Source of the DNA: Acanthosepion pharaonis
Lineage: Eukaryota > Mollusca > Cephalopoda > Sepiida > Sepiidae
Length of the DNA stretch: 64,000 nucleotides
Reading direction: 5' to 3'
Assembly (NCBI GenBank): GCA_903632075.3
Contig: CAHIKZ030005495.1
Location: 2,553,501 to 2,617,500 of the forward strand
The notes below the pieces were generated by a model. The model saw only the letters and a list, made by a program, of their open reading frames with translations. It was not told the DNA's origin and searched no databases. Position 1 is the stretch's first letter; the number at the start of each line of letters is the position of its first letter. Positions 33,135-44,114 of the stretch are shown here, one piece after another. The translations under genes and the position numbers were made by a program.

Positions 33135-33855
33135 GTCCAATAGAAGGGGGAGGAGTGTTGACCGGGCGGTAGAAGAGACTACCTACTCCTATTACAGATA
33201 ACACAAAAAGAACGACTAAAACAGAGGGAAGAATTGGGGGGGGGCGGGGAGATAACGGGTAAGGAGTCCTGGTTCATACTTGGCTATAACCTATCACATT
33301 AAGTTTTAACTTAGTATAAGTCCCATTGTCTATTGTAAAAAGAAATTGAAAATAAGGTTACCCGGATTTATTATCGCATGTAGCCAAAGACATTTAATTT
33401 TCCATTTTTCCTGTTTTTTTCTTTCGAACCGGGATTTCTTACTAAACTACCAAATAAGGGAGAATCATTGGGACAAAATGTCTTTGAGTTGGGGGAGAAA
33501 AAAAAATAGATAAATTTAAAAACAAAAAAAAAACAAAGAAAAATGTAAATGGGTTTCTGCTAGAGCGAAACTATACTCACTCGGGGCAGCAAGTGGTTCT
33601 CTGTTTTCTTCCTCATGGTGGTAACTGAATGTCTTTGACTAGATGCGAAGGTGTCTCGTCCGTATTCTAATAATGTTGTGACAGTATCTTTTTGCTTGAT
33701 ATATTGTCTGAACTTGGAATTGTTCTAGATGTTTCTTTCTCCTGTTCTAAATTTTATTGAAAGCATACCTCCCAAGCCCAATATTTGGTGAGGGCGGAGG
33801 ATTGGCCGTTGATCCCCCCCCCCACCACCACCACCAGGTCGACGCTTGGACATAA
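33135..33855. other. No gene seen
   Basis: A GGGGGGGGGCGGGGAG stretch lies near 33237, then A-rich DNA. At 33815-33838 there is C8 then CAC repeats. No coding family is seen. Confidence 0.5.
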
Positions 33856-34030
33856 CGTAAGTCGTACATTCAGTTACTATCATGAGGGAGAAAGCAGACA
33901 GAAGCACCACAAGGTAATTTTACGTAGTCCTGTGAAGTTTTGTTGAAATCGGTTGAAAAATGAAGGAAATACGATCCCATATATAAACGTACAGACACAC
34001 ACACAATCTACGCTTTATAATAACTAAGAT
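33856..34030 (-). mobile_element. Helitron-like 5' fragment
   Basis: Reverse complement: TTATTATAAAGCGTAGATTG, a TG run, TTTATATATGGGATCG, then TTTCAACCGATTTCAACAAA and ACTACGTAAAATTACCTTG. This matches 11752-11865 in order. The 3' end is absent. Confidence 0.6.
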
Positions 34031-34031
34031 A

Positions 34032-34033
34032 AC

Positions 34034-34064
<31 letters not shown>
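34032..34064. repeat. (AAT)n microsatellite
   Basis: Short AAT run. Confidence 0.93.
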
Positions 34065-34069
34065 TTTAT

Positions 34070-34535
34070 GAGAAGCAAACTGCAAGAAACTAGTACAAAC
34101 ATCACCCAGAGCCGGTTACAGAGATAGGATGTGTAACAATTTTATTGGACTTTACAATACACACAGACGGAATAATCAAATCTCATCACCCAGACATCGT
34201 GATGAAAAAACCAGAAAAACAGAATGTGCTTTCTTATTGACATGGCAGTCCCAGCAGATTGTAATGTATCTTTGAAGATCTTGAAAAAACTATTAAAATA
34301 CAAATGGAAATCTCAAAAATATGGCACCTGAGGATATCAGTTATTTCAGTTAGAGTTGGAGCCCTCGGATTGATTGGAAAAGATTCCGTTAGACTCATAG
34401 AAGGGATTCTTGGTAGACCATGCCTTAACGAAATACAAAATATTGTACTCACGATTACAGGTCACATATTTCGAAGAGCTTTATCTATGTACAATGTGTC
34501 TAATCTTTTTTTTTTGTTTTTGTTTTTTTTTTTGT

Positions 34536-34567
<32 letters not shown>

Positions 34568-34690
34568 TGGGGGTTTTTTTTGTACCGAAAATGTTCAGTG
34601 GAAAATGTTATGAAGTCATTTCTGACCTTAGGTCTTTGGACAGGACTCAGAAAGAATGGTGTATACAACAGAAATCAAAGGAAAAAAATA
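34070..34690. other. No gene; GT-rich T tract at 34505-34580
   Basis: The frame at 34304-34452 (ISVISVRVGALGLIG) resembles a fragment of RTE-like reverse transcriptase tails (VIPIVIGALGT), so a short LINE scrap is likely. A TTTTTG run follows. Confidence 0.5.
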
Positions 34691-34995
34691 ATAATGTTGC
34701 TTGAGTTAATAATATAAATATTGAAGAAAAAGAAAACTGAACCATCTTCAATATATTATTTTTTATGTGCCGTTTCCCCACCCCCGAGACGTAGGCGATC
34801 ATAGCTCTCCACAATTTCCTGTCCTTTGTAGCGCTTAATAAATTTTGTCTTTTTGTTATTTCTACTAAACCTTGTTCCGCCATCCATTTAATCAATCTTA
34901 CTAAGTATGCTACACGTTTGCCTCTTTCTCTCTGTCCTGTGAGTATCATATTTTCCAAGCCCTCTTTCCTCATTATATGCCCTGGAAATTGTATC
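34690..34995 (-). pseudogene. RTE-like LINE C-terminal fragment
   Basis: The minus strand encodes RKEGLENMILTGQRERGKR, then LIKWMAEQGLVEITKRQN and TKDRKLWRAMIAYVSG, the usual post-RT tail of RTE-type elements in molluscs and other invertebrates. It is 5' truncated. Fragments of the same stretch occur at 7.6 and 8.8 kb. Confidence 0.8.
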
Positions 34996-35019
34996 TTCCG
35001 GATATATACTCAATCTTGA

Positions 35020-35165
35020 AAATATTTAAATGCAATGTTATATTTTTTCTTCCTAATTCCCGTTCTTTTATTGTTCTCTCTGTTTAGTGATGTCTTTTTT
35101 ATATTCTTTCACACTCAATAACCCTTCGTGGCTTTATCGCCTTGCTAAAAAAAATAAAAAAAAAA
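35020..35165 (+). pseudogene. LINE 3' tail
   Basis: AATATTTAAATGCAATGT, CTAATTCCCGTTCTTTTATTG, CACTCAATAACCCTTCG and GGCTTTATCGCCTTGCT match in order the LINE 3' end at 43.2-43.4 kb. Confidence 0.6.
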
Positions 35166-35169
35166 CGTA

Positions 35170-35585
35170 CGGCATATTATATATATAATCTATAATTTGA
35201 ATGCATTGCAATAAATTTTGTATGCATTGAAAATTAAGGAGAAAGGTATTGTCTGCTCTTACAAAATTTGAGTGAATAAATTTCAACTTACAGTAGAAAA
35301 TTTTGTATAATTATTTCTCTCCCCCTCCCTCCCTCGCTCTCTCTGTCTCTCTCTCTCTCTCTCTCGATCGCTCCCGCTCTGTACGACTTTTATAATCTGT
35401 GCAACTTTGAATTTTTATAAAATAATTGGTTTGGCTTGGTTTGTTTTACGGCATATCAACACCTCAATGGTTTATTTAATGCCGACAAGCTGCTAATATT
35501 CGTTTTGAAGAATGTATTGATGGTAATATGTTTTGCAAAAATGTATTACTGATATTAAAACCTATTTTTACACGTTTTCAGGTTT
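35170..35585. other. No gene; (CT)n at 35330-35365
   Basis: A CT-rich run inside AT-rich spacer. Confidence 0.55.
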
Positions 35586-35587
35586 GT

Positions 35588-35712
35588 GGGTTAACTATTT
35601 GCCCATAGCTGGGACCCTAACAGGTGCTACCACCCTTAAGTCGGAGTGGACCTGAAAACACAAACAATTAAGAGATAGTTCCACGCTCTTCAAAGCCTCC
35701 TGATCAAAGGCT
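35588..35712 (-). repeat. Dispersed repeat family F, copy 2
   Basis: Inverted counterpart of 17.88-18.01 kb, with CAGGTCCACTCC, CTGTTAGGGTCCCAGCTAT and GAGCGTGGAAC on the minus strand. It directly precedes the 30-bp minisatellite. Confidence 0.6.
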
Positions 35713-35724
35713 TTGTTGTTGGAT

Positions 35725-36655
35725 GGTAGTTTATAGTCATACCCATGACGCGGATGTAGTTTATAGCCTTACCCAAAACGCGGATGTAGTTTATAGCCTT
35801 ACCCAGGACGCGGACGTAGTTTATAGTCTTACCCAGGACGCGGATGTAGTTCATAGCCTTACCCAAGACGCGGATGTAGTTTATAGCCATACCCAGGACG
35901 CGGATGTAGTTTATAGCCTTACCCAGGACGCAGATGTAGTTTATAGTCCTACCCAGGACGCGGATGTAGTTCATAGCCTTGCCCAAGACGCGGATGTAGT
36001 TTATAGCCATACCCAGGACGCGGATGTAGTTTATAGCCTTACCCAGGACGCAGATGTAGTTTATAGTCCTACCCAGGACGCGGATGTAGTTTATAGCCTT
36101 ACCCAAGACGCGGATGTAGTTTATAGTCTTACCCAGGACGCGGATGTAGTTTATAGCCTTACCCAAGACGCGAATGTAGTTTATAGCCTTACCCAAAACG
36201 CGGATGTAGTTTATAGTCTTACCCAGGACGCGGATGTAGTTTATAGCCTTACCCAAGAGGCTGATGTAGTTTGTAGCCTTACCCAAGGCGCGGATGCAGT
36301 TTGTAGCCTTACCCAAGACGCGGATGTAGTTTATAGCCTTACCCTGGACGCGGATGTAGTTTATATTCTTACCCAGGACGCGGATGTAGTTTATAGCCTT
36401 ACCCAAGACGCGGATGTAGTTTATAGTCTTACCCAGGACGCGGATGTAGTTTATAGCCTTACCCAAGACGCGGATGTAGTTTATAGCCTTACCCAAGGCG
36501 CGGATGTAGTTTATAGCCTTACCCAGGACGTGGATGTAGTTTATAGCCTTACCCAGGACGCGGATGTAGTTTATAGCTTTACCCAGGACGCGGATGTAGT
36601 TTATAGCCTTACCCAGGGCGCGGATGTAGTTTATCATCTTACCCAGGATGGTTTA
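35725..36655. repeat. 30-bp minisatellite, about 31 units
   Basis: Unit GATGTAGTTTATAGCCTTAC plus CCAGGACGCG, repeated in register with few substitutions and no indels. Because the unit is a multiple of three, one frame on each strand is open across the array (DADVVYSLTQ on plus, INYIRVLGKA on minus). No signal for real coding use is visible beyond that. Confidence 0.97.
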
Positions 36656-36719
36656 TAAAATGTCATTTTAAATAACATCGAAACTATTTTTCGCTTCATT
36701 GCTACATCTTCATTTACTC

Positions 36720-37035
36720 TATTTACATTGTTTGGACTTTTGTCCTCATCTTTATTGTCACATTCACGACGTTTCGGCCGTTGCAGCTTCGGCTTTCTTC
36801 AAGTGATTGGAATTTCAAATTAAACTCTTTATTTCTTCCACGGGGATAGATTGTTCTAGATTTACGTGCCATGCCTCTTTCGGATCTCTCAGTTATCTCT
36901 TTTTAACTCAACTCTCCAAGTTTTTGTTAACCACTGCAGAAGCCAGGTATTGAACTCACAACTGGTTGGATCCAGTGACTTAGTCAAGTCACTAGATCCT
37001 ACCAACACCTTTATCTACTGGGCCACGTGTTCTTT
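36720..37035 (-). repeat. SINE-C copy with hammerhead-like module
   Basis: Reverse complement: GGCCCAGTAGATAAAGGTG (A box), GTTGTGAGTTCAATACCTGG (B box), body, then TCAC-TTGAAGA-A-GCC..GGCC-GAAACGTC-GTGA (36771-36803) and the GGAC..GTCC hairpin (36745-36765). The stem I arms TCAC and GTGA pair over 4 bp, and a GTC triplet precedes the second arm. C3 of the core is T. The copy is diverged from 24.8 and 48.6 kb. Confidence 0.7.
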
Positions 37036-37104
37036 ATTTGAAAGGTGTTATTTGTTTCCAGTATTTTGGCGTATGTTGTTTGCAATAATTAAAAAAAAAT
37101 AATA

Positions 37105-38543
37105 CTTTCCAATATAGTAGAAAGGCTTTAATAATTTAAAATAATTTAGAAAGGCGTTAATGCTTTGCAAATATTTTGTAATATTTTGGAAAGATATTAA
37201 GAACGCCCTATATTTTGACCAGACTATAGTAATTTCCAGTATTTTCGAAAGTCGTTAATAGTTTCCCATATTTTGGAAGGCCTTAATAATTTCCAGTATT
37301 TTCGAAAGTCGTTAATAGTTTTCCATATTTTGGAAGGTCTTAATAATTTCCAGTATTTTGGAAAGTCGATAATAGTTTTCCATATTTTGGAAGGCCTTAA
37401 TAACTTCCAGTATTTTCGAAAATCGTTAATAGTTTTCCATATTTTGAAGGATTTCCAGTATTTTCGAAAATCGTTAATAGTTTCCCATATTTTGAAGGCC
37501 TTAATAACTTCCAGTATTTTCGAAAATCGTTAATAGTTTATATTTTGAAGGCCTTAATAATTTCAGTATTTTCGAAACTCGTTAATAGTTTCCCATATTT
37601 TGAAGGCCTTAATAATTTCCAGTATTTTCGAAACTCGTTAATAGTTTCCCATATTTTGGTCTTAATAAGGAAACTCGTTAATAGTTTCCCATATTTTGGA
37701 AGGCCTTAATAATTTCCAGTATTTTCGAAACTCGTTAATAGTTTCCCATATTTTGGAAGGCCTTAATAATTTCCAGTATTTTCGAAACTCGTTAATAGTT
37801 TCCCATATTTTGGAAGGCCTTAATAATTTCCAGGATTTTGGAAGGCCTTTTAATTTCCAGTATTTTCGAAAATCGTTAATAGTTTCCCATATTTTGGAAG
37901 GCCTTAATAATTTCCAGTATTTTCGAAAATCGTTAATAGTTTCCCATATTTTGGAAGGCCTTAATAATTTCCAGTATTTTCGAAACTCGTTAATAGTTTC
38001 CCATATTTTGGAAGGCCTTAATAATTTCCAGTATTTTCGAAACTCGTTAATTGTTTCCCATTTAGTATTTTTGGTTTCCCATTTTGAAGGCCTTAATAAT
38101 TTCCAGTATTTTCGAAACTCGTTAATAGTTTCCCATATTTTGAAACTCGGTTTCCCCATATTTTGGAAGGCCTTAATAATTTCCAGTATTTTCGAAACTC
38201 GTTAATAGTTTCCCATATTTTGGAAGGCCTTAATAATTTCCAGTATTTTCGAAACTCGTTAATTGTTTCCCATATTTTGGAAGGCCTTAATAATTTCCAG
38301 TATTTTCGAAAGTCGATAATAGTTCCGCATATTGTGGAAGGCCTTAATAATTTCCAGTATTTTCGAAACTCGTTAATAGGTTCTCATATTTTGGAAGGCC
38401 TTAATAATTTCCAGTATTTTCGAAAGTCGTTAATAGTTTCCCATATTTTGGAAGACCTTAATAATTTCCAGTATTTTCGAAACTCGTTAATAGTTTCCCA
38501 TATTGTGGAAGGCCTTAATAATTTCCAGTATTTTCGAAAAAAG
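37105..38543. repeat. 57-bp satellite, about 22 units
   Basis: Unit GGCCTTAATAATTTCCAGTA, TTTTCGAAACTCGTTAATAG, TTTCCCATATTTTGGAA. The 5' 250 bp are diverged and irregular, the middle and 3' part are regular. Local units have lost 10-40 bp (near 37440, 37660 and 38060). A 19-codon repeat frame (EGLNNFQYFRNSLIVSHIL) is a by-product of 57 being divisible by three. Confidence 0.95.
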
Positions 38544-38544
38544 T

Positions 38545-38615
38545 ATAGGAGGCAAGGTGGAGTAGTGGATAACGCCTTGCATTGAGGAATCAGTGAGCCG
38601 AGTTCGAATTCATAT
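38545..38615 (+). repeat. SINE-B head
   Basis: GGAGGCAAGGTGGAGTAGTGG, then ATAACGCCTTGCATTGAGGA (A box) and GAGCCGAGTTCGAATTC (B box), then AT-rich DNA. The SINE starts within a few bases of the last 57-bp unit. Confidence 0.7.
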
Positions 38616-38619
38616 ATTA

Positions 38620-39195
38620 CATGTTTTTAAATAATTTAATGACAACGAAACGTTTTTTTGTAAGATTTGCAAGTTGAATTTGTTCGTTTCTTCTAACATT
38701 GATTTAGTAAAGTGAATCTTTTTCGTAGAGTGGAGAAAATTTTGAATTTGCTTTCATTTAATTAATAAGGAAAGAAAGAAATAAGAAGGAAGAAATAAAA
38801 AAATTAAAAAAAAAGACAAGCAAAAAGCCGCGTTCAATTTCAACGAAAGAAAGTATTGTTATATGAATTTATATTTGTTGCTTAGCAACAAACAGCAGCA
38901 GAAACGAAAACTGGACATTGAAGCTTGGCAAGATGAACAATTTCGCTGTAATGTTCCAGGCAAAACAAGTAAACAAAAAGAAACGAAATGGGGTTGGATC
39001 ATCAACTAAACATTGTTTATTTGTTATTTTGGTTTTCTTCATCAAAAATTCTTCTTTGACATTAAAATGAAACTGTATTAAAATTTGGATTTAATTTTGT
39101 TTAAAGAAGAGAATAAAAAATGTTAATAGGGTGTGACAACATTTTAAAGAATTTAATAAAATAAATAATTAATAATATTTATTCACATTTAATGA
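38620..39195. other. No gene seen
   Basis: A-rich spacer. CTTAGCAACAAACAGCAGC near 38880 is not recognised. Confidence 0.5.
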
Positions 39196-39196
39196 T

Positions 39197-39269
39197 TTTA
39201 AAAAGATAAAGATTCATATATTTAACCAAGAATGTATGAAAAAATATATGAATCTTTATCTTTTTAAAA
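39197..39269. repeat. 27-bp-arm inverted repeat
   Basis: Arms AAAAAGATAAAGATTCATAT and its complement, with an 18-bp loop (39224-39241). Nearly perfect pairing. Confidence 0.85.
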
Positions 39270-39289
39270 AGAAGTAGTAAAAAATAAAA

Positions 39290-39592
39290 AAGGAGGCACG
39301 GCGGAGTAAGGAATAAGCGGCTCGGATTGAGGAATCGGAGTGCCGAGTTCGAATTTCAGTCGAAATTTCTCTTACATGCTAATGCCCATGGCCAAGTTAT
39401 GAATCCTCTTCTTCTCCATACAATAATTAGCAGGACAAACTAGGTTCTATATCCTTGGATGGCAATTGGTCTACCGCAGAAATAAATGTCAACCTAGTGC
39501 GGGAAAAAAATCTGTTTTGTCAGTGTATTAAAAGATACATGATCGCCTAAGCGTGTATACCACATGGCACATAACTGACTGAAATACTTCTA
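39290..39592 (+). repeat. SINE-B, full copy
   Basis: GGAGGCACGGCGGAGTAAGG, AATAAGCGGCTCGGATTG (A box), GTGCCGAGTTCGAATTTCAG (B box), then ACTAGGTTCTATATCCTTGG, GGCAATTGGTCTACCGCAG and the tail AGATACATGATCGCCTAAGC. Copies at 56.0 and 56.3 kb have the same order, so this gives the family outline of about 300 bp. Confidence 0.8.
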
Positions 39593-39594
39593 AC

Positions 39595-40865
39595 GTATCG
39601 TAAATATATTAAAAAGCTTGTTTATATAGTTAATAATTCTAATGAATTTCTATAATAAATAATTTACGAAACATTTTTATATAGTAAATAATTTCCAATA
39701 TATTTCTGTAGTAAATAATTTGCCAAGCAATTTATATATTAAATATTTGTAATGCATTTCTATAGTAAACATATTACAAAGCATATTTATATAGACATAA
39801 ATTCTAATGAACTCCTATAATAAATAATTTACGAAACATTTTTATATAATAAATGATTTCTAATGCATTTCTATAGTAAATGATTTGAAAAGCATTTTAT
39901 ACAGTAAATCATTATAATCCATTTCTACGGTAAATAATATGCAAAGTATTTCTACATATGAAATAATTCTAATGACTTCTAAAGTAAAAAATTTGCGAAG
40001 CGTTTTCATATGTTAAAAGATTCTAATTAGTTCTATAGTAAATAATTTTAAAATTTTAATTATCATGGATCTATAGTTAATAATTTGCAAAGTATTTTTA
40101 TATGGTAAATATTTCTAATCCATTTATATAATATTTCTAATGCATTTATATAGTAAATATTTCTAATGCATTTATATAGCAAATATTGTAATGCATTTAT
40201 ATAGCAAATAGTTCTACTGCATTTATATAGCAAATATTTCTAATGCATTTATATAGCAAATATTTCTAATGAATTTATATAGCAAATATTTCTAGTGAAT
40301 TTATATAGAAAATATTTCTAATGAATTTATATAGCAAATATTTCTAGTGAATTTATATAGAAAATATTTCTAGTGAATTTATATAGAAAATATTCTAATG
40401 AATTGATATAGAAAATATTTCTAGTGAATTTATATAGAAAATATTTCTAATGCATTTATATAGCAAATATTTCTAGTGAATTTATATAGTAAACATTTCT
40501 AATGCATTCATATAGTAAATATTTCTAATGCATTTATATAGTAAATATTTCTAATGAATTTATATAGCAAATATTTCTAATGCATTTATATAGTAAATAT
40601 TTCTAATGCATTTATATAGCAAATATTTCTAATGAATTTATATACCAAGTATTTCTAGTGAATTTATGTAGCAAATATTTGTAATGCATTTATATAGTAA
40701 ATATATTCCAAAGTCTTTTATATATTCAATAATTCTACTGTATTTCATAAGTTAATAAATTACCGAAAATTTTTTTTTGCATTGAATAATTTCTAATGAA
40801 GATCAATAGTAAATGATAATAATTTGCAAAACATTTTTATACAGTAAACCATTCTAATGCTTATC
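39595..40865. repeat. AT-rich minisatellite, 26-bp units and ~57-bp dimers
   Basis: From 40090 to 40710 units of 26 bp (TTTATATAG(C/T)AAATATTTCTAATGCA in two parts) repeat about 23 times. Outer parts (39595-40090 and 40710-40865) have longer units where TAATAATTTGCAAAGCATTT alternates with the basic unit. Confidence 0.9.
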
Positions 40866-41320
40866 TACATATAACATTGTCATTTGGTATGTCCTTATCT
40901 ATGTGTCTATCAGAGGATGGGCAGGTGAACGACCATGAGATCCGGGTCGTTTTCTCAAGGTAACGCCTTAATCTTATAGGACTGGCGAGGTGATCCCATC
41001 ATGCGGTAACTTTGGAAAATATCTGAAAAAAAAAAAAAAAAAAAAGAAACACGTGCTGACCCAAGCCTTGTGAATTAAATTGGGTAGATGAAACTATTTG
41101 GGAGTCTAATTTTTCTTTTTTATGAGGCTACACATTCTTCCACGTCTACCTTACCAACTGTCAGTACTTTGATTTGTAGCAAAGCTCATTTTTCAACAGA
41201 AATGATTTAACAAATGCAGGAATTCATATCCGTTAACAAAGGCATGGATCAACATCCCTGTAATTTTGCCCATTTCCAGATAACTTGATAAAACATATCT
41301 TGCCTTTTGCATGGTGAATT
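40866..41320. other. No gene seen
   Basis: An A tract lies at 41023-41044. Nothing else is recognised. Confidence 0.5.
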
Positions 41321-41321
41321 T

Positions 41322-41452
41322 CTAAGCGTAGCTTAGATGTGGCACAAGGCCCAAATTATGGAGCACCCAGTAAAGTTTGAACTCACTATACTGTCGTAAT
41401 TGTTGTAGCGAGACAAGCGTAATAACCATTACACCACGTCGAGGTGCCAGCT
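41322..41452 (-). repeat. SINE-A copy
   Basis: Reverse complement: GACGTGGTGTAATGGTTATT (A box), TCTCGCTACAACAATT, GTGAGTTCAAACTTTACTGG (B box) and GGCCTTGTGCCACATC. It is a single copy of the 19-kb array family. Confidence 0.7.
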
Positions 41453-41459
41453 TGTCTCT

Positions 41460-42085
41460 GATATGTGTTGAATAAAAACAACTCTAACAGCCACTTCTGT
41501 CTGGCTTAAGGCTAGAGATCATCAGAGATTGGCAATCAAGAGATATCAAGTTGGTTTGATTTGGAAGTATTTAAGGAATAACTATTTTTCGTAAAAACGT
41601 GTCACGGAATTAGATAAAAGTTAATATCTTACAACTGATGAAAGCACACAGCCTGGAACGGATGATAAGCGGCTCGAATGAATTTGCCATGTAATAATTG
41701 TGCGCATGCGCAGTTATGTGTGAAGCGATACCGACAGATAATAAACATTTGTTGCGTCGTATAACAGAGGTTACGTTCCTATTTACTGCCATTCCAGTAT
41801 TATTATACACTGGTGCACATCAGTTGGAGAACTATAGCAGTTATTGTCCAAACGCAATGGATGGGGTGGAGTCAGCCCGAACACATATTTCAGTCATTTA
41901 ATCTTTATGTCCTTCATTTACGACGTTGAAATTAATGCGTTGTCCATTGACGCATGGACTTTTACCGTCGTCTTTTCTCTCTGTATTCTTCCTTTCCTTC
42001 ACATTCCTCTTTGTTTGATATAGATCAGCGCTAGTCTCCATATTTGAATAAATTCGGACAACTTTTGCAGAAAACCAAAATTAAA
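41460..42085. other. No gene seen
   Basis: The opposed frames at 41610-41901 resemble nothing known. Confidence 0.45.
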
Positions 42086-42087
42086 TA

Positions 42088-42330
42088 GAACAATTTAAAC
42101 ATCTGGGAAGTGTTTTAACAGAGGACGGAAATTGCGACAGTGAAATCCGAAGAACAATTCGGATATCCAAAGATGCCTTCCAAAAGCTAAGCAAAGTATT
42201 AAAAAAATTGACAAAAAATTCACTCTCTTTGTAAAATGCAAGGAAAAATCAAAAATTTGAACGGAAAATTCTTTTAACGTAAGTATTGAAAAAGATAGAT
42301 TTCGCAGTTTCGTATCCGAACGTAATATTT
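42088..42330 (+). pseudogene. RTE-like LINE RT end fragment
   Basis: Plus frame: EQFKHLGSVLTEDGNCDSEI, RRTIRISKDAFQKLSKVLKK, then a broken NSLSL. This is the FKYLGSxxxxDGxxxxEIxxRI block after the catalytic YADD box in RTE/BovB-type LINEs. It is cut by another LINE piece at 42.34 kb. Confidence 0.75.
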
Positions 42331-42334
42331 ACCT

Positions 42335-43395
42335 TGAGCTTGTTTATAAAATCCGAAGAATCAGCAATATTATTGGTCCTGGTCTGGCGGCTCGGCTTCA
42401 GTCACTTTCCCACCGTCGTAAGGTTGCCTCTCTGTGTTTTTCTATAAATACTTTCATGGTAATTGTTCAGATGAGCTCTTCGCTATGGATATATTCATAT
42501 TCATATTCATATTGTAAATACTCATTGGCGCTAGTTTTTAGAATTGTTGTTTTATTCCCCTCCCCACCACAGACAATGAATTGTAAATATGGGGACTAGT
42601 TAGTATTTTCATAGAGACAAAGAGGTATTATGGTGATTGTAGTAAGAAAGGTACGTAGGAATGTGTTGTTTTGCTGCAAGGAATATTGTTCGTACGATTG
42701 GGTCAGTGTTTGCGGCTAGCTAAGACAGAAGAAGACCGTCCTTTCCCCAATCCCCTTTTCGGCCTTGTGCCATATTTCTGTAGAGAACAGAATAAATATC
42801 GCTCTTCGCTATGGATTGTACATATGGAGTTTAGTTAAGACTTTTATGGAGACAATGAGGTATTATGGTGAATGTAGTAAGAACGGTTAGTAAGAATGCG
42901 TTGTTTTGGTGTAAGGACTGCTGTTGCATGTCTGGGTCAGTGTTTGTGGCTAGCTAAGTTTAACGTTAAGACAGAAGAAGACCGTTCTTCTCCCCATTCC
43001 CCATTTTGGCCTTGTGCCACATTTCTGTATATAGCAGAATGAATATCGCTCTTCGCTATGACATCTAGACTTTATGAATTTAAACTCAGTGCTAGATTGG
43101 CGGCAAGGTCTCATCAATTGATACCGGATAGATGTAGCCGTAAGTTCTATGCTAAAAGATTCTTTTCTCACACTTCTCATTGTGGAACTCCCTTTCCGGC
43201 TCGATGCAAAAATTTAAATACAATATCAATCGCTATCTAGTGTCTTGATTACTCTTTTCTCTTCTTGCTCATTATTAATGGTTCTGTTCCTAATTCCTTA
43301 ATCTTCCACACCCAGTAACCTCTCACATCTTAGTGGCTTTACTGCCTTACATTGGGCGAAACCGATTTTTTTTAAAAAATTTAAGAAAGCTTAGA
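42335..43395 (+). pseudogene. LINE C-terminal end, split by an insertion
   Basis: The first part (42335-42474) has RRISNIIGPGLAARLQSLSH and RRKVASLCV. After the inserted segment the second part (43061-43395) has FKLSARLAARSHQL, SRKFYAKRFFSHTSHCGTPF, then the 3' UTR CCCAGTAACCTCTCACATC, GTGGCTTTACTGCCTTACATTG and a T run. The two parts are contiguous in the LINE at 30.1-30.5 kb, so the middle block is an insertion. Confidence 0.75.
42475..43060 (+). mobile_element. Insertion with three copies of GCTCTTCGCTATGG
   Basis: GCTCTTCGCTATG(G) occurs at 42475, 42801 and 43048. The outer two look like a target-site duplication of the LINE. The inner segments (42489-42800 and 42815-43047) are diverged direct repeats sharing GAGGTATTATGGTGA, TGGGTCAGTGTTTG, GGCTAGCTAAG and GAAGAAGACCGT..TTCTCCCC. 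Each ends GAATAAATATC or GAATGAATATC just before the repeated target. No coding sequence is found. Confidence 0.6.
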
Positions 43396-43399
43396 TTAG

Positions 43400-44112
43400 C
43401 CAGAGAATCCTTAATAAATTACTTTTATTAAAAAAAAATTGTTTTTCTGGTGCTGAGTTGCATCGGTCCTGAAGTGTCTCAGCCCTGAGATGTTCCGGTG
43501 CTTAGTGTTCAGTTGGTGGTGTTGTGTTTTCCGTAATTAGTTCAGTATTTTTTGAGAAGAGAAAATATTTGAGGATTTAATAACTCACCATCCTAACAAG
43601 ATCAAGTCGCTAACTTTATGGTGTCATTTTTCTTTCTGTCATAACAAATTATCACATTTTGAACCTGTTATGAAGTATTTATTCTTATTACTAATCAAAT
43701 TTTCAGTAGTTTGGTTAGCATAATGTTAGACCTCTTCACATCAGAAGCAACTTGTACGTGACACCACAAGTCACAAGGCGTTTCAACAGACGACGTGTTT
43801 ACATCCAACTCCCTCCCAGCTGATGTTTCAGAGACGCAAACGTTGTGTTTCTTTTGCATTGTCACCGCCACAGTCCGCTAACATTTTATGAATATATTAT
43901 TGGCTTTTCATTTGTAATTTGACAGTAATTAACAATTAACTAATTTTACCATAAACAAACATGGCGGATAGAAGGTACTGTAACAGTACATTTTGAATTG
44001 ACGTCTATTGAGTTAACGGGTTTGTTTCAAAAGTACAAATAATGCAGTAATAAGGCTGTCAGCCTGTATTACGTGGGAGATATTATATAAAGGGAGATAC
44101 GGTATTTATTAC
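43400..44112. other. No gene seen
   Basis: Unique-looking DNA. A GGTGCTGAGTTGCATCGG..CTGAAG..GAGATGTTCCGGTGC stretch near 43450 is G-rich but unrecognised. Confidence 0.5.
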
Positions 44113-44114
44113 AT

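Noticed and set aside
35690..36658. Opposed ORFs of more than 310 codons as real repeat proteins
   Set aside because: The 30-bp unit is a multiple of three and lacks stops in one frame per strand, which explains both without selection.
37105..38543. CRISPR-like array
   Set aside because: Units are contiguous 57-bp tandem repeats without unique spacers, and the context is eukaryotic.
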